DNA of 64,000 bases from Sphingobacteriales bacterium (GCA_004144175.1 SEFT01000012.1:62001-126000), one strand, 5' to 3'; shown: positions 18,631-26,552, counted from the first letter of the stretch. Program-made: numbers and translations. Notes: generated by a model not told the origin, from the sequence alone.

Positions 18631-19014
18631 CTATTTGTTGGACACATCGAGTATGCGAAAGCGTTTGAGGCCCGCAGGTACTTTCCATTTTACCTCCTCT
18701 CCTTTCCTGAACCCGATGAGCGCAGCACCCATAGGGGTAAGTACCGAAATTTTATTGAGCTTCATATCAGCATTGCCAGGCATTACAATGACAAATTCAA
18801 ATACCTTTTGCGTATCCTGATCCAGTACCGAAACCCTGGAGTTGAGCTTGATGGCATGGAGCGGAAAGGCCTCTTTCTTTACGATGACGGCACGCTTCAA
18901 TTCATGCGCGAGTGACATCTCGTCGTTACTGTCAGGCAGCATCCCTACATAGGGCTTTAGCAGATTGTAGTCTTCTTCGGTCATAATTACCGGATTCAAT
19001 TCCTGTACTTTCAT
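18631..19014 (-). CDS. GreA/GreB-like elongation factor domain protein (Rnk-like)
   Basis: This 127-residue protein has a short N-terminal helical part and the C-terminal FKBP-like GreA/GreB domain, seen in I-S-V-L-T-P-M-G-A-A-L-I-G and the preceding V-S-V-L-D segment. It lacks the full N-terminal coiled coil of GreA, so it may bind RNA polymerase without cleaving the transcript, as Rnk does. The gene is the second of an operon, 12 nt downstream of the glutamate-synthase-like gene, and is followed by a hairpin terminator. Confidence 0.85.
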   Translation of the reverse strand: MKVQELNPVIMTEEDYNLLKPYVGMLPDSNDEMSLAHELKRAVIVKKEAFPLHAIKLNSRVSVLDQDTQKVFEFVIVMPGNADMKLNKISVLTPMGAALIGFRKGEEVKWKVPAGLKRFRILDVSNK

Positions 19015-19026
19015 AACGCTTTGTTT

Positions 19027-20598
19027 TTAGTTTAACATAGAGGCCTTGAGCCAGTTGTCCCTAAGCCTGTCGTCAATGTGAGTGAAATATATTTCCTGAA
19101 AACTCCTGGTACGTAGTGTATCTACTTTGCGGAAAAAACGGGAAGCCTGCACATCCTTCAGCGACCTAAAACCACAGGCCTCCATCATTTCAACCACGGC
19201 ATGTATGGTGTTCTCGTGGAAGCTGGCTACGCGTGCCCGTTTATCTGTTAGGCTCAATCCTTTATATAGCGATCGGTTTTGCGTGGCAATACCTACGGGG
19301 CACTCGCCGCTATCGCATTTCAGCGCCTGTATGCAACCCATCGATAGCATCATGCCCCTTGCACTGTAACACAGGTCGGCACCCAAGGCAAGTACCTTCA
19401 ATATATCGAAGGCGGTAATGATGCGCCCAGCCGCTATGATCTTTATTTCCTTTTTCAGGTTGAAGAGCTCCAGCGTTTGGGTTACAAATGCAAGCGCTTC
19501 ATAAAGCGGCATACCTATGCTATCGGTAAACTCCAGCGGGGCTGCGCCGGTACCGCCCTCCGCACCGTCAATGGTTATGAAGTCGGGTACGATACGCGTA
19601 ACGACCATAGCGTTGCAGATGTCTACGAAGTCCTGCTTATCGCCGATGCACATCTTGATGCCCACAGGCTTGCCTTCCGACAGATCTCTGAGGAAGCCGA
19701 CGAATTGCACCAGCTCAACAGGGTTTGAAAACGCCGAGTGGGCAGGCGGCGAGTATACCGTAGTACCGGGCATTACATTGCGGATATTGGCTATCTCAGC
19801 CGTGTTCTTAGCAGCAGGCAGTATGCCTCCGTGTCCTGGCTTCGCGCCTTGCGATAGCTTCAGCTCTATCATCTTTACATCCTGCTGCGCTGCCCTTAGC
19901 TGGAACAGCTCTGGGCAGAACTTACCTTCTGCGTCGCGGGAGCCGAAGTAGCCGGTGCCTATCTGCCATATCAGGTCTCCACCACGCCGGTGGTAGTTGC
20001 TGATGCCGCCCTCGCCGGTATTGTGTGCAAAGCCACCCAGCGCAGCGCCTTCGTTCAGAGCGCTGATGGCTGTTTTGCTGAGCGCTCCGTAGCTCATAGC
20101 ACCTATATTGAGGATGCTGGCCTTATAGGGCTGGCGGCATAGTCTGTTGCCTATCAGCACCCGCAGGTCCTTCTCTGCCACCTGCACTGGGAACATTGCA
20201 TGGGCCACCCACTCATGCCCCGGCAGCTTTGGGTCGTCCTGCATACCAAAGGGCACCGTTTGCCGCTCGTTCTTTGCCCGTTGGTACACAATGGACCGCT
20301 GCCTGCGGTTGAATGGTTTGCCATCCAGGTCGGACTCCCAGAAGTATTGGCGCATCTCAGGCCGTATCGACTCGAACAGGTATCGAAGGTAGCCCAGCAA
20401 CGGATAGTTGCGAAGGATGGTATGCCGATGCTGTTGGGTATTGTATATGGCTAATATGGTCAGGGACAGTGTAAAGGAAAATGCCCATAGCCAGTTGCTA
20501 TCGATCAGGAGCGCGGCAAGCAGCACGGTCACGTTCAGGGCGAAGACGCCTGAAAGTATAATGCTCTTAGCCGAGACCCTGTTAAGATCTCGTGACAT
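19027..20598 (-). CDS. FMN-binding glutamate-synthase-family protein
   Basis: The 523-residue protein matches the central FMN-binding and 3Fe-4S part of glutamate synthase but lacks the glutaminase domain. Visible are N-terminal membrane segments (residues 15-50), M-S-Y-G-A-L-S near 168, G-A-K-P-G-H-G-G near 255, D-G-A-E-G-G-T-G-A-A-P near 340, and a C-terminal cysteine cluster M-G-C...K-C-D...E-C-P-V-G. Family members are ferredoxin-dependent-like oxidoreductases of unclear substrate. It leads an operon with the GreA/B-like gene. Confidence 0.9.
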   Translation of the reverse strand: MSRDLNRVSAKSIILSGVFALNVTVLLAALLIDSNWLWAFSFTLSLTILAIYNTQQHRHTILRNYPLLGYLRYLFESIRPEMRQYFWESDLDGKPFNRRQRSIVYQRAKNERQTVPFGMQDDPKLPGHEWVAHAMFPVQVAEKDLRVLIGNRLCRQPYKASILNIGAMSYGALSKTAISALNEGAALGGFAHNTGEGGISNYHRRGGDLIWQIGTGYFGSRDAEGKFCPELFQLRAAQQDVKMIELKLSQGAKPGHGGILPAAKNTAEIANIRNVMPGTTVYSPPAHSAFSNPVELVQFVGFLRDLSEGKPVGIKMCIGDKQDFVDICNAMVVTRIVPDFITIDGAEGGTGAAPLEFTDSIGMPLYEALAFVTQTLELFNLKKEIKIIAAGRIITAFDILKVLALGADLCYSARGMMLSMGCIQALKCDSGECPVGIATQNRSLYKGLSLTDKRARVASFHENTIHAVVEMMEACGFRSLKDVQASRFFRKVDTLRTRSFQEIYFTHIDDRLRDNWLKASMLN

Positions 20599-20923
20599 GA
20601 TATGAAATTTAATACTGTAGAAAAAGGATATACCGAAGTAAGTCCCCCGGTCCTTAAGAAGTTAGCAGGCCGGGGCTATAGTATTAAAGTCCTTAAAGTT
20701 GGAGAAGTAATATAGCTTGTAGCAAAAGCAGTGGAAATGATTCGGGTGGTCATAATGCACAACAACATCCTGCTCAACTTTGTGCAAGTTGGCTATAGAT
20801 CTGGATGTATGTTGTAACCTTATCATAGCAACTACAAAGTTAGCCATTATTTGTAATCGAGGTGTTAAAGTTCATTGTTTAGTAATGGTTTGACTTGTTG
20901 TGGATTCCTTGTAACTTTTCGGT
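20599..20923. other. Intergenic region between divergent genes
   Basis: I see no convincing gene in this stretch. It holds a GC-rich stem CCCCGG...CCGGGG (20645-20650 with 20670-20675) in the leader of the glutamate-synthase-like operon, and the probable promoter of the VOC gene near 20889-20919. A 61-codon open frame at 20662-20847 (-) has a composition rich in His and Phe and no support. Confidence 0.6.
20889..20919 (+). promoter_or_regulatory. Candidate promoter of the VOC-family gene
   Basis: TTTG at 20889-20892, a 19-nt spacer and TAACTTTT at 20912-20919 match the Bacteroidota -33/-7 pattern with one mismatch in the last base. Transcription would start at about the ATG at 20924, so the mRNA could be leaderless. 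Confidence 0.4.
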
Positions 20924-21418
20924 ATGGACGAAAGATATATTGTGCCTGCGCAGACACGTATTGGCCATGTACACCTTAAGGTGGCCGACCTCGATAGAGC
21001 ACTCGAATTCTACTGCGGACTACTGGGCTTTGAGGTGACCACGCTATACGGCACTCAGGCTGCCTTTATATCTGCCGGGGGCTATCATCACCATATAGGC
21101 CTTAATACCTGGCACAGCGCAGGTGCCCCGCGTGCTGCACAGGCAGGCGTAGGCTTGTACCATACAGCCATACTTTTTCCTACCAGAAAAGACCTGGCTG
21201 TCATATACGACCGTCTCCGTAAGGCGCACTACCCATTATCCGGTGCGAGCGACCATGGTGTATCGGAAGCGATATACCTTGACGACCCAGATGGCAACGG
21301 CGTAGAGCTATATTGGGATCGCCCCAAAGAACAATGGCCGGCGAAAAACGATGGGTCGTTGGGGATGTATACACGGCCACTTGACATTGAAAGCCTGCTC
21401 GGCGAGCTCCATAAGTAG
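20924..21418 (+). CDS. VOC-family (glyoxalase/extradiol dioxygenase-like) protein
   Basis: This 164-residue protein has two beta-alpha-beta-beta-beta modules of the vicinal oxygen chelate fold. Candidate metal ligands are His17 in G-H-V-H-L-K, the His cluster Y-H-H-H-I-G near residue 60, and Glu in N-G-V-E-L-Y-W near 130. The spacing and G-V-S-E-A-I-Y-L-D-D-P-D-G-N-G motif are like CatE-type proteins. The substrate cannot be told. It stands alone between divergent and convergent neighbours. Confidence 0.85.
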   Translation: MDERYIVPAQTRIGHVHLKVADLDRALEFYCGLLGFEVTTLYGTQAAFISAGGYHHHIGLNTWHSAGAPRAAQAGVGLYHTAILFPTRKDLAVIYDRLRKAHYPLSGASDHGVSEAIYLDDPDGNGVELYWDRPKEQWPAKNDGSLGMYTRPLDIESLLGELHK

Positions 21419-21438
21419 TATGAGCACCCGGAATAACA

Positions 21439-21966
21439 CTACTGGTATACCAACTCACTTTTCTTAAATGTCTTCGCCCACTTATCAACGAAGGCTTTTG
21501 ACAAGGCCTTTTCTTTTATGGCTACTAAATTGGTATAAAGAGACGTGTTGCCCTGTATGATATAGTATAGCTGCGACTCGGGATTAGGGTCATCATTAAA
21601 GCTGGCTGCTTCTATCTTGAAGATGATCCACGGGTGCTTTGCATCGTCGTTGCGTTCTATTATCGTTATTTTAGGTTCGATAGCGCGCTTCTTTGCCTGC
21701 TCAAACATCAGGTTCGTTGCAACATTCATGGGTACATTCTGTACGTTCTTTATCGATATCATAGTGCCGAGTATCGTCCATTTTTCCACTGTTTCGTTGC
21801 CGGGCACTAACTCTATCATGTGCTGCTCCTGCGTCTCCTGGTCCGAGCCTATTTGCCATTTGTATTCATCGGGCCAGTCGATTTTCAATTGCTCACTCTT
21901 TTGTGCAAAGGCAAAGCTTGTAACTGCGGTGAACAGTGCTATTAGCAGGGCAGATCTTAGGTTCAT
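21439..21966 (-). CDS. Secreted hypothetical protein
   Basis: The 175-residue protein has a Sec signal peptide (residues 1-22, ending F-A-F-A-Q) and a mature alpha/beta domain of about 150 residues with no cysteines. It is convergent with the VOC gene and lies directly downstream of the TonB-C protein gene on the same strand, about 60 nt apart, so they may be co-transcribed. No family recognised. Confidence 0.7.
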   Translation of the reverse strand: MNLRSALLIALFTAVTSFAFAQKSEQLKIDWPDEYKWQIGSDQETQEQHMIELVPGNETVEKWTILGTMISIKNVQNVPMNVATNLMFEQAKKRAIEPKITIIERNDDAKHPWIIFKIEAASFNDDPNPESQLYYIIQGNTSLYTNLVAIKEKALSKAFVDKWAKTFKKSELVYQ

Positions 21967-22027
21967 TGTTAGTGTGGTTGTTTGATTAAATAATAGTTTT
22001 GCAGCGTTGGCTTTTTTTTGTCGCTGT

Positions 22028-22687
22028 TTACCTTAGCGCGAAGGAGACCGGTATAGTTATGCAGAGTGGTACGGGCCTCCCATTCTCCATTGCCGGGCTG
22101 CTGAAGCTGGCGCCCCTTATTACCCGCGCAGCCTCTTTGTCAAGCACGGGGTGGGCGCTTTTGTTGATTACGATATTTTCGATAGTCCCTTCGGCGGTGA
22201 TCGTAAACGACATTGTTACCTTACCCTCAATGTTGTTCTCGACAGCCACCGATGGATAACGCAGGTTTTTCGCAATAAGGTCAATGAGGTTTTTTGCCGA
22301 TGTGGCAAACTTTGGTGCCTTATAGCCACGGGCATCATTATCTTCGAAATAGTCGTGTACACGTCTTCCCGTCACATCACAAGACTTTTCTGAGTATACG
22401 AGATCGAATGCGTAGTCTATCGGCTTAGCGCCCTTATATTTCCAAACGCCTGCGGGCTCTTTGCCCTTGTATGTTTCTGTGCTTACTACCTCGTCTTTCC
22501 TTATGTTCTTTACCATGATAGTCGTGGTGCCATCTGGGTTCTGTAGTACGGTCTCACTAAATTTTGCCTCCTCTCTGCTGGTTTGTTTTTCGAGAGACCT
22601 GCTGGTGAAATAGCGCGTGTGGGAGGTCTGGCAAAATGCCGCGGCGGTAATGCATACTGCCATGGCCGTTGATATGAGTTTTAGCAT
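22028..22687 (-). CDS. TonB C-terminal domain protein
   Basis: If translation starts at the ATG at 22687, the 219-residue protein begins with a clean signal peptide (M-L-K-L-I-S-T-A-M-A-V-C-I-T-A-A-A). An upstream ATG at 22732 adds 15 residues that spoil it. The C-terminal 90 residues carry the TonB-C fold: Y-P-x-x-A-V-E-N-N-I-E-G-K-V, then S-F-T-I-T-A-E-G and S-S-P-A-M-E-N-G-R-P-V-P. No N-terminal membrane anchor or proline-rich linker is visible, so it may be a periplasmic energy-transducer relative rather than a classical TonB. Confidence 0.85.
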   Translation of the reverse strand: MLKLISTAMAVCITAAAFCQTSHTRYFTSRSLEKQTSREEAKFSETVLQNPDGTTTIMVKNIRKDEVVSTETYKGKEPAGVWKYKGAKPIDYAFDLVYSEKSCDVTGRRVHDYFEDNDARGYKAPKFATSAKNLIDLIAKNLRYPSVAVENNIEGKVTMSFTITAEGTIENIVINKSAHPVLDKEAARVIRGASFSSPAMENGRPVPLCITIPVSFALR

Positions 22688-22847
22688 AGCTGGCAAATGT
22701 GTATGGATAAATATATGCATTGCCTGTTGCATTTGCTAATGTGCGGCACTAAATAATCTGGCTCTGTTATGTACATTTCCTGAATCTGCACAAATGTCGT
22801 TTTCATTAATGGTTTTGCGTTGGTATAGTGCATATATGATGGCTGCG

Positions 22848-22965
22848 CACGGTGCTGTAATGCTGCTGTAAAGCTGTCGTTAAGCTGCTGTGGTGCTGTC
22901 GCCCTGCTGCTGTGGCGGTGCTGTTGTGGTGGCGCTATGCTGTCGCTGTGCTGCTGCGTGGCTCA
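22848..22965 (-). repeat. C/A-rich low-complexity tail, module A
   Basis: On the minus strand this is a run of irregularly spaced ACAGC and CAGCAGC units with few T residues. It lies about 150-270 nt downstream of the stop codon of the DUF4373-like gene. The same kind of sequence follows the second copy at 33050-33170. It could be a Rho loading site or a slippage-prone array; see the findings. Confidence 0.65.
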
Positions 22966-23051
22966 CGGCTATGCCGTGGGTAGCTTTTTTTGTGGCAACG
23001 AACATTGGTTATGGTGTGTTTTTGTCATGGCCGTATTTGCGGTAAGCACAG

Positions 23052-23077
23052 GCAGACCGCAACCTTTCGGTGCAGTC
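23052..23077. other. Conserved stem-loop, module A
   Basis: GCAGACCG, an 8-nt loop, then CGGTGCAGTC. The arms can pair as GCA/TGC and CCG/CGG with a small bulge. The copy at 33251-33276 has identical arms but a different 8-nt loop, which is what one expects of a structured RNA or protein-binding hairpin. Confidence 0.55.
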
Positions 23078-23113
23078 TTTGCGGAGTGGGGTTGTTGTTC
23101 GTTAGTGTTACCC

Positions 23114-23755
23114 TTATCGTTTGGCGAGTAAATCCCTGATGGCATCAAAGGTGGTGTGGGCCTGCACGCGGAGGTTTGGGTTGGCTTGCAGCCGGTCTAG
23201 TGCGTGGAAAATGGACTTTTCTTTATAGTCGGCACAGAAGGCCATGCTTTGGTGAATGTTGGGCGGGGACAGATGCTTGCTTACATCAGGCGCTCTTTGT
23301 ATGGTCGCCTGCTTTAGCTGGCGGTGCATCTCTACCTCTTTGGTGCTGTAGCCCGCATTTATGCAGTCTTTTGTTTCTTCCTCGTCCGATACCTGTTCGA
23401 CAGGTACTTCACCGGTAGCTGATACATCTGTGGCTTCCGCCTTTTGTTGTTGGTTGCGCCTGGTGTAGCTGAGGGTTGATACCAGGTGGTTATCTTCTAC
23501 CGCCAGCAGTTCGTATATCTCTATCATATCCTGCAGCAGTAGTGCAAATGCATCGGCTGCCATACCTACCTGGCCCGCCAGCCTGCGCATACGTGCCTGG
23601 CTATGCTCTATACGCATACCTTCTTCACGGTGCGTTATTTCCAGTATCATCCAGTAGGTGCCGTAGCCCGCCGGGCCATGGTCGCCTACGAGGGCTGCTA
23701 TCTTTTCATTATGGCGCGTGTCAGTTGAATGGCGGAGGGTCTTTACTCTGGGCAT
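23114..23755 (-). CDS. DUF4373-like (Lin1244/Lin1753 N-terminal) protein, copy A
   Basis: The 213-residue protein starts M-P-R-V-K-T-L-R-H-S. It has the D-x-R-H-N-E-K-I-A-A-L and G-x-x-G-Y-G-T-Y-W-M-I-L-E pattern typical of the DUF4373/Lin1244 N-terminal domain, which is common in phage and mobile-element replication proteins. A low-complexity linker (about 100-125) precedes a C-terminal helical region with A-L-D-R-L-Q-A-N. More than 80 of the first 100 residues are identical by eye to the copy at 33317-33955, while the middle and C-terminal parts diverge. Function unknown; replication or regulation of a mobile unit is inference. Confidence 0.75.
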   Translation of the reverse strand: MPRVKTLRHSTDTRHNEKIAALVGDHGPAGYGTYWMILEITHREEGMRIEHSQARMRRLAGQVGMAADAFALLLQDMIEIYELLAVEDNHLVSTLSYTRRNQQQKAEATDVSATGEVPVEQVSDEEETKDCINAGYSTKEVEMHRQLKQATIQRAPDVSKHLSPPNIHQSMAFCADYKEKSIFHALDRLQANPNLRVQAHTTFDAIRDLLAKR

Positions 23756-23761
23756 GATTCA

Positions 23762-23792
23762 TAGGGTTTATACATGCAAAGATGAGCGATTG
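23762..23792. promoter_or_regulatory. Conserved 31-nt leader, module A
   Basis: This segment just upstream of the DUF4373-like gene is identical to 33962-33992. On the minus strand it contains CATCTTTGC, one base off the TAnnTTTG promoter box, followed by a TATAAA-like stretch close to the ATG. A further conserved block with CACACCCCCTTTGTTT lies at 23812-23827. Confidence 0.5.
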
Positions 23793-23837
23793 ACAAGTGA
23801 TTGTGGCTTTTGCACACCCCCTTTGTTTGCGGGTTTA

Positions 23838-23892
23838 GCCAATCAGGAGATTGGCAGCCAAGCCGACGTCGTCAGAGACTACGCCGAATTGG
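23838..23892. repeat. Tandem-hairpin repeat, copy 1
   Basis: GCCAATC-AGGA-GATTGGC forms a perfect 7-bp hairpin and is followed by a second weak stem around TCAGAGA. A homologous 53-nt element is at 27604-27656. Base changes between the copies keep the first stem paired through a G-U pair. This element is missing from the corresponding place in module B. Confidence 0.55.
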
Positions 23893-23965
23893 AAACACTT
23901 GCGCTAATGATGGAGGCTACTGATAGCCAGGCATATGCACTGGATTTGTTTCTTATATTGAAGGC

Positions 23966-24556
23966 ATGGAGAAAATGATATGGCTGATCTTCATGGCTTT
24001 CATCGCTACCTCATCTGGCTGTGATTATTATGCGCGCAATAAGGTAATTGTGATACAGCCACTGGGTTCATTTCCATCTGGCTTGACGCAACACGTGTAT
24101 AAGCAGCTAAAAAAGATAAACCCAACCACGATCATAAGACAGCCCATAGCGCTACCAGCTGAAGCATATTACGCCCAGCGAAAGCGATACCGGGCCGATT
24201 CGCTCATTAGATATCTGGGACGGCATATTGGATCGGATACGATCGTGATCGGTATTACAGACAAAGATATTAGCACTACTAAAGGCGCTGTAGCCGACTG
24301 GGGTGTAATGGGCCTTGGCTATTGCCCGGGCAGATCATGTGTAGTATCTACCTACCGACTTTCGCAAAAAGACCTGCCAACTCAATTTTACAAAGTAGCT
24401 ATTCATGAACTGGGCCATACACAGGGGTTACCGCATTGTGCAGAAAAGACCTGCTTCATGCGAGATGCAGAGGGTGGTAATCCCTTGAATGAAGAGTACA
24501 GGTTTTGCGCATCGTGCAAGACCTATCTTACGCGGAGGGGATGGAAGTTGAGATAG
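23966..24556 (+). CDS. amzA: Archaemetzincin-type zinc metalloprotease, lipoprotein
   Basis: The 196-residue protein has a lipoprotein signal ending S-S-G-C (Cys19). The catalytic motif is H-E-L-G-H-T-Q-G-L-P-H-C, with zinc ligands His147, His151 and His157 and catalytic Glu148. It continues C-x4-C-F-M (Cys158, Cys163, Met165) and C-A-S-C (Cys181, Cys184). This is the archaemetzincin signature, except that 15 rather than 17 residues separate the Met from the last CxxC pair. Archaemetzincins are otherwise mostly cytosolic, so a lipid-anchored, exported form is notable. The substrate is unknown. Confidence 0.85.
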   Translation: MEKMIWLIFMAFIATSSGCDYYARNKVIVIQPLGSFPSGLTQHVYKQLKKINPTTIIRQPIALPAEAYYAQRKRYRADSLIRYLGRHIGSDTIVIGITDKDISTTKGAVADWGVMGLGYCPGRSCVVSTYRLSQKDLPTQFYKVAIHELGHTQGLPHCAEKTCFMRDAEGGNPLNEEYRFCASCKTYLTRRGWKLR

Positions 24557-24756
24557 GTACGTTTCCTCCAGTTCGGGATGTTCCCAAGGGCATCCGGAAT
24601 ACATGATATAATGCCATTCTACAAATGGGCTTCACTAGCGTTTTTGCCGATGGTAGAAGTTTTAGCTGTATACCCCTGAATACCTATTAGAGAACTGCTT
24701 CATATCGACAATTCGAGATGCCTTGCTGAACATCTCGGACAACGAAGTAGTAGAGT

Positions 24757-25254
24757 TTAATCTGACAATAGCTTTTGTAGGTATACCACGTCCAGGTTAC
24801 GTCCGAATTTATCACCGACTTTTTGAAAAGTAGCGCAGTGATGATAGCCGCTTTTCTCAAACAGGCGTCTACTCGTCATGTTTTCACTACACAGCCCGGC
24901 AATCAGGTTTTGTATATCGTTTCTCTTTGCAAACTCTTCCAGGTGCCGTACCGCAATATGGCCTATCCCTTTTCCTGTATAATCAGAATGCAGGTAGATA
25001 TTGATCTCAGCCGTATGACGATAAGCTTCCTGTTTTTTCCATTGCGATACTGCACAATAGCCAATGACCTTATTGGCAGTAACGATGGAAAAGGATTGAT
25101 AATGAGGCTGGGTAAAAAAGACCTTCTCGGCCATATCCGATGCTTGCAACGGTTCCTTATGAAACGTCACGGTCGTATTAAGTATATAGTAATTAAGTAT
25201 GTCGGCAAGCAGTGGGAGATCTTCAGTCTCAACTTCTTTAAAGGTGCAATCCAT
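24757..25254 (-). CDS. arsN1: GNAT acetyltransferase of the ArsN1/phosphinothricin type
   Basis: The 165-residue protein starts at the ATG at 25254; the frame is open upstream to 25332, but that runs through the arsR promoter. It resembles phosphinothricin acetyltransferases: Y-Y-I-L-N-T-T-V-T-F near the start, S-x-Y-T-G-K-G-I-G in motif A, and E-N-M-T-S-R-R-L-F-E-K-S-G-Y in motif B. ArsN1 relatives in arsenic loci detoxify arsenic-containing phosphinothricin analogues such as arsinothricin. It is divergent from arsR with a 65-nt gap holding the ArsR operator, which supports the assignment. The exact substrate is not shown by the sequence. Confidence 0.75.
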   Translation of the reverse strand: MDCTFKEVETEDLPLLADILNYYILNTTVTFHKEPLQASDMAEKVFFTQPHYQSFSIVTANKVIGYCAVSQWKKQEAYRHTAEINIYLHSDYTGKGIGHIAVRHLEEFAKRNDIQNLIAGLCSENMTSRRLFEKSGYHHCATFQKVGDKFGRNLDVVYLQKLLSD

Positions 25255-25282
25255 GCTCAAATGTAATGCCCGGAAAAAAATA

Positions 25283-25313
25283 TTTGACAAATTTGAAATC
25301 AATCGTAATATTG
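25283..25313 (+). promoter_or_regulatory. arsR promoter
   Basis: TTTG at 25283-25286, a 19-nt spacer and TAATATTG at 25306-25313 fit the Bacteroidota -33/-7 pattern with one mismatch. The -7 box lies inside the operator palindrome, so ArsR binding would block it directly. Transcription would start almost at the ATG at 25320. Confidence 0.55.
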
Positions 25314-25321
25314 CGATTGAT
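25298..25321. promoter_or_regulatory. ArsR operator 1
   Basis: A 24-nt inverted repeat, ATCAATCG..CGATTGAT with an A/T-rich centre, is perfect except at one central pair. It overlaps the arsR -7 box and start codon and lies between arsR and the divergent GNAT gene, so it could control both. A close match occurs upstream of arsM. Confidence 0.75.
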
Positions 25322-25649
25322 GGGAACGACAAAGACAGACTTATTTACTAAAGAGCAAAACGAGATCGCCTTGATGATGAAAGCAATCGCGCATCCGGCC
25401 CGTATTGCCATCTTGCAGGAATTGCTAAAGATCAATGCCTGCGTTTGCGGTGATCTGGTGAATGAGCTAGGCTTGGCCCAGGCTACTATATCGCAACACT
25501 TGAAAGAACTGAAGAGTGTAGGCCTGATACAAGGTACCATTGAAGGCACAAGCGTTTGCTACTGCATTGATCCGGTTGTCTGGAATGAGTATCGACAAGT
25601 CTTTACTGACTTTTTCATGGTGATGGATAATACTAATAAGTGCTGTTAA
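25320..25649 (+). CDS. arsR: ArsR-family arsenic-responsive repressor
   Basis: The 109-residue winged-helix repressor starts at the ATG at 25320. An in-frame ATG at 25266 would place the operator inside the coding region and is rejected. The metal-binding element C-V-C-G-D-L lies at the start of the recognition-helix region, followed by A-T-I-S-Q-H-L-K-E-L-K, the DNA-contacting helix. As(III) binding to the cysteine pair should release the repressor. The C-terminal K-C-C may add a thiol ligand. Its operator overlaps its own promoter and a second copy lies before arsM. Confidence 0.92.
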   Translation: MGTTKTDLFTKEQNEIALMMKAIAHPARIAILQELLKINACVCGDLVNELGLAQATISQHLKELKSVGLIQGTIEGTSVCYCIDPVVWNEYRQVFTDFFMVMDNTNKCC

Positions 25650-25662
25650 AAAATTTGCCCAA

Positions 25663-25680
25663 ATCAATCGCAATATTGCA
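25663..25680. promoter_or_regulatory. ArsR operator 2 (upstream of arsM)
   Basis: ATCAATCGCAATATTGCA repeats the left half and centre of operator 1. The right half is degenerate (AATAAAG in place of GATTGAT). It lies 22 nt before the arsM ATG at 25702, in the arsR-arsM gap, and suggests that ArsR also binds inside the operon. Confidence 0.65.
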
Positions 25681-25701
25681 ATAAAGAGAAAATTGACAAT
25701 C

Positions 25702-26541
25702 ATGCAAACAGACCAAGAATTAAAAGAACTGGTACGCCAGAAGTACAGCGAAATCGCTTTACAGGACAAAGACACTAATGCTGCCTCTTGCTGTGGCGCG
25801 AATAGCTGTTGCTCAACAGAAGTCTACAACATTATGAGCGAGGACTATACAAAGCTGGAGGGCTATAATCCTGATGCCGACTTAGGTTTGGGTTGTGGTT
25901 TGCCTACAGAGTTTGCCCGGATCAAGCCGGGGGACATAGTGATTGACCTGGGCAGCGGAGCAGGCAATGACTGTTTTATTGCCCGGTCGCAGACCGGAGA
26001 GACCGGCAAAGTCATTGGCATTGACTTCACCGAGGCAATGATTGCCAAAGCCAGAACAAATGCCGAAAAGCTGGGCTATCACAATGTTGAGTTTCGCCAG
26101 GGCGATATTGAACAGATGCCGGTAGGCGCGGGATTAGCGGATGTGGTGGTAAGCAACTGCGTCTTAAACCTGGTTCCCAACAAACGTAATGTGGTAAGCG
26201 AGATTTTCAGAGTGTTGAAAACCAACGGGCATTTCTCTATCTCCGATATTGTGCTGATCGGCAAGTTGCCGGAGAACCTGCAAAATGCCGCCGAAATGTA
26301 CGCCGGCTGCGTAAGCGGCGCTATCCAGAAAGACGAGTATTTGCAGATTATCCGGGAAGCAGGCTTTGAGCATATTACCATACAAAAGGAAAAGGCAATC
26401 TTCATTCCTGATGATATTCTGAGCCAGTACATGAACAGCGAAGAAATTGCCGCCTACAGGGCAAGCGACACGGGCATTTACAGTATTACCGTTTACGGCA
26501 GGAAACCGAATTGTTGCACACCCGGTAGCGGTTGCTGCTAA
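25702..26541 (+). CDS. arsM: Arsenite S-adenosylmethionine methyltransferase
   Basis: The 279-residue enzyme methylates As(III), giving less toxic or volatile methylarsenicals. I start it at the ATG at 25702. The SAM motif is D-L-G-S-G-A-G-N-D (82-90). Three conserved catalytic cysteines are in place: Cys65 (G-L-G-C-G-L), Cys153 (S-N-C-V-L-N-L) and Cys203 (A-G-C-V-S-G). Extra cysteine pairs lie near the N-terminus (C-C-G-A-N-S-C-C) and the end (N-C-C-T-P-G-S-G-C-C). It is the second gene of the ars operon. Confidence 0.93.
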   Translation: MQTDQELKELVRQKYSEIALQDKDTNAASCCGANSCCSTEVYNIMSEDYTKLEGYNPDADLGLGCGLPTEFARIKPGDIVIDLGSGAGNDCFIARSQTGETGKVIGIDFTEAMIAKARTNAEKLGYHNVEFRQGDIEQMPVGAGLADVVVSNCVLNLVPNKRNVVSEIFRVLKTNGHFSISDIVLIGKLPENLQNAAEMYAGCVSGAIQKDEYLQIIREAGFEHITIQKEKAIFIPDDILSQYMNSEEIAAYRASDTGIYSITVYGRKPNCCTPGSGCC

Positions 26542-26552
26542 ATACCAAATGG

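Larger units (their letters stand above)
22688..23113. other. Intergenic stretch with the C/A-rich tail and stem-loop of module A
   Basis: This region has no gene. From about 22795 it belongs to the first DUF4373-like module. It contains a low-complexity CTG-rich block (22848-22965 as written, C/A-rich on the minus strand) and a stem-loop at 23052-23077, both downstream of the module's gene. The part before 22795 holds nothing I recognise. Confidence 0.65.
22795..23905 (-). repeat. DUF4373-like module, copy A
   Basis: This is one of two homologous units; the other is at 33003-34160. The homology covers the gene and its non-coding surroundings: a CTG-rich tail, a stem-loop with conserved arms, the DUF4373-like gene, a 31-nt leader that is identical in both copies (23762-23792), and a GGAAACACTTGCGC motif at the right end (23890-23903). 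Between the leader and the right end the two copies differ. The unit boundaries are set by eye. Confidence 0.7.

Noticed and set aside
20662-20847. 61-codon frame on the minus strand in the intergenic region
   Set aside because: Unlikely composition (His/Phe/Cys), no start signal and no family resemblance.
25266-25319. Upstream in-frame start for arsR
   Set aside because: It would place the operator and promoter inside the coding sequence; the ATG at 25320 fits the promoter and family length.
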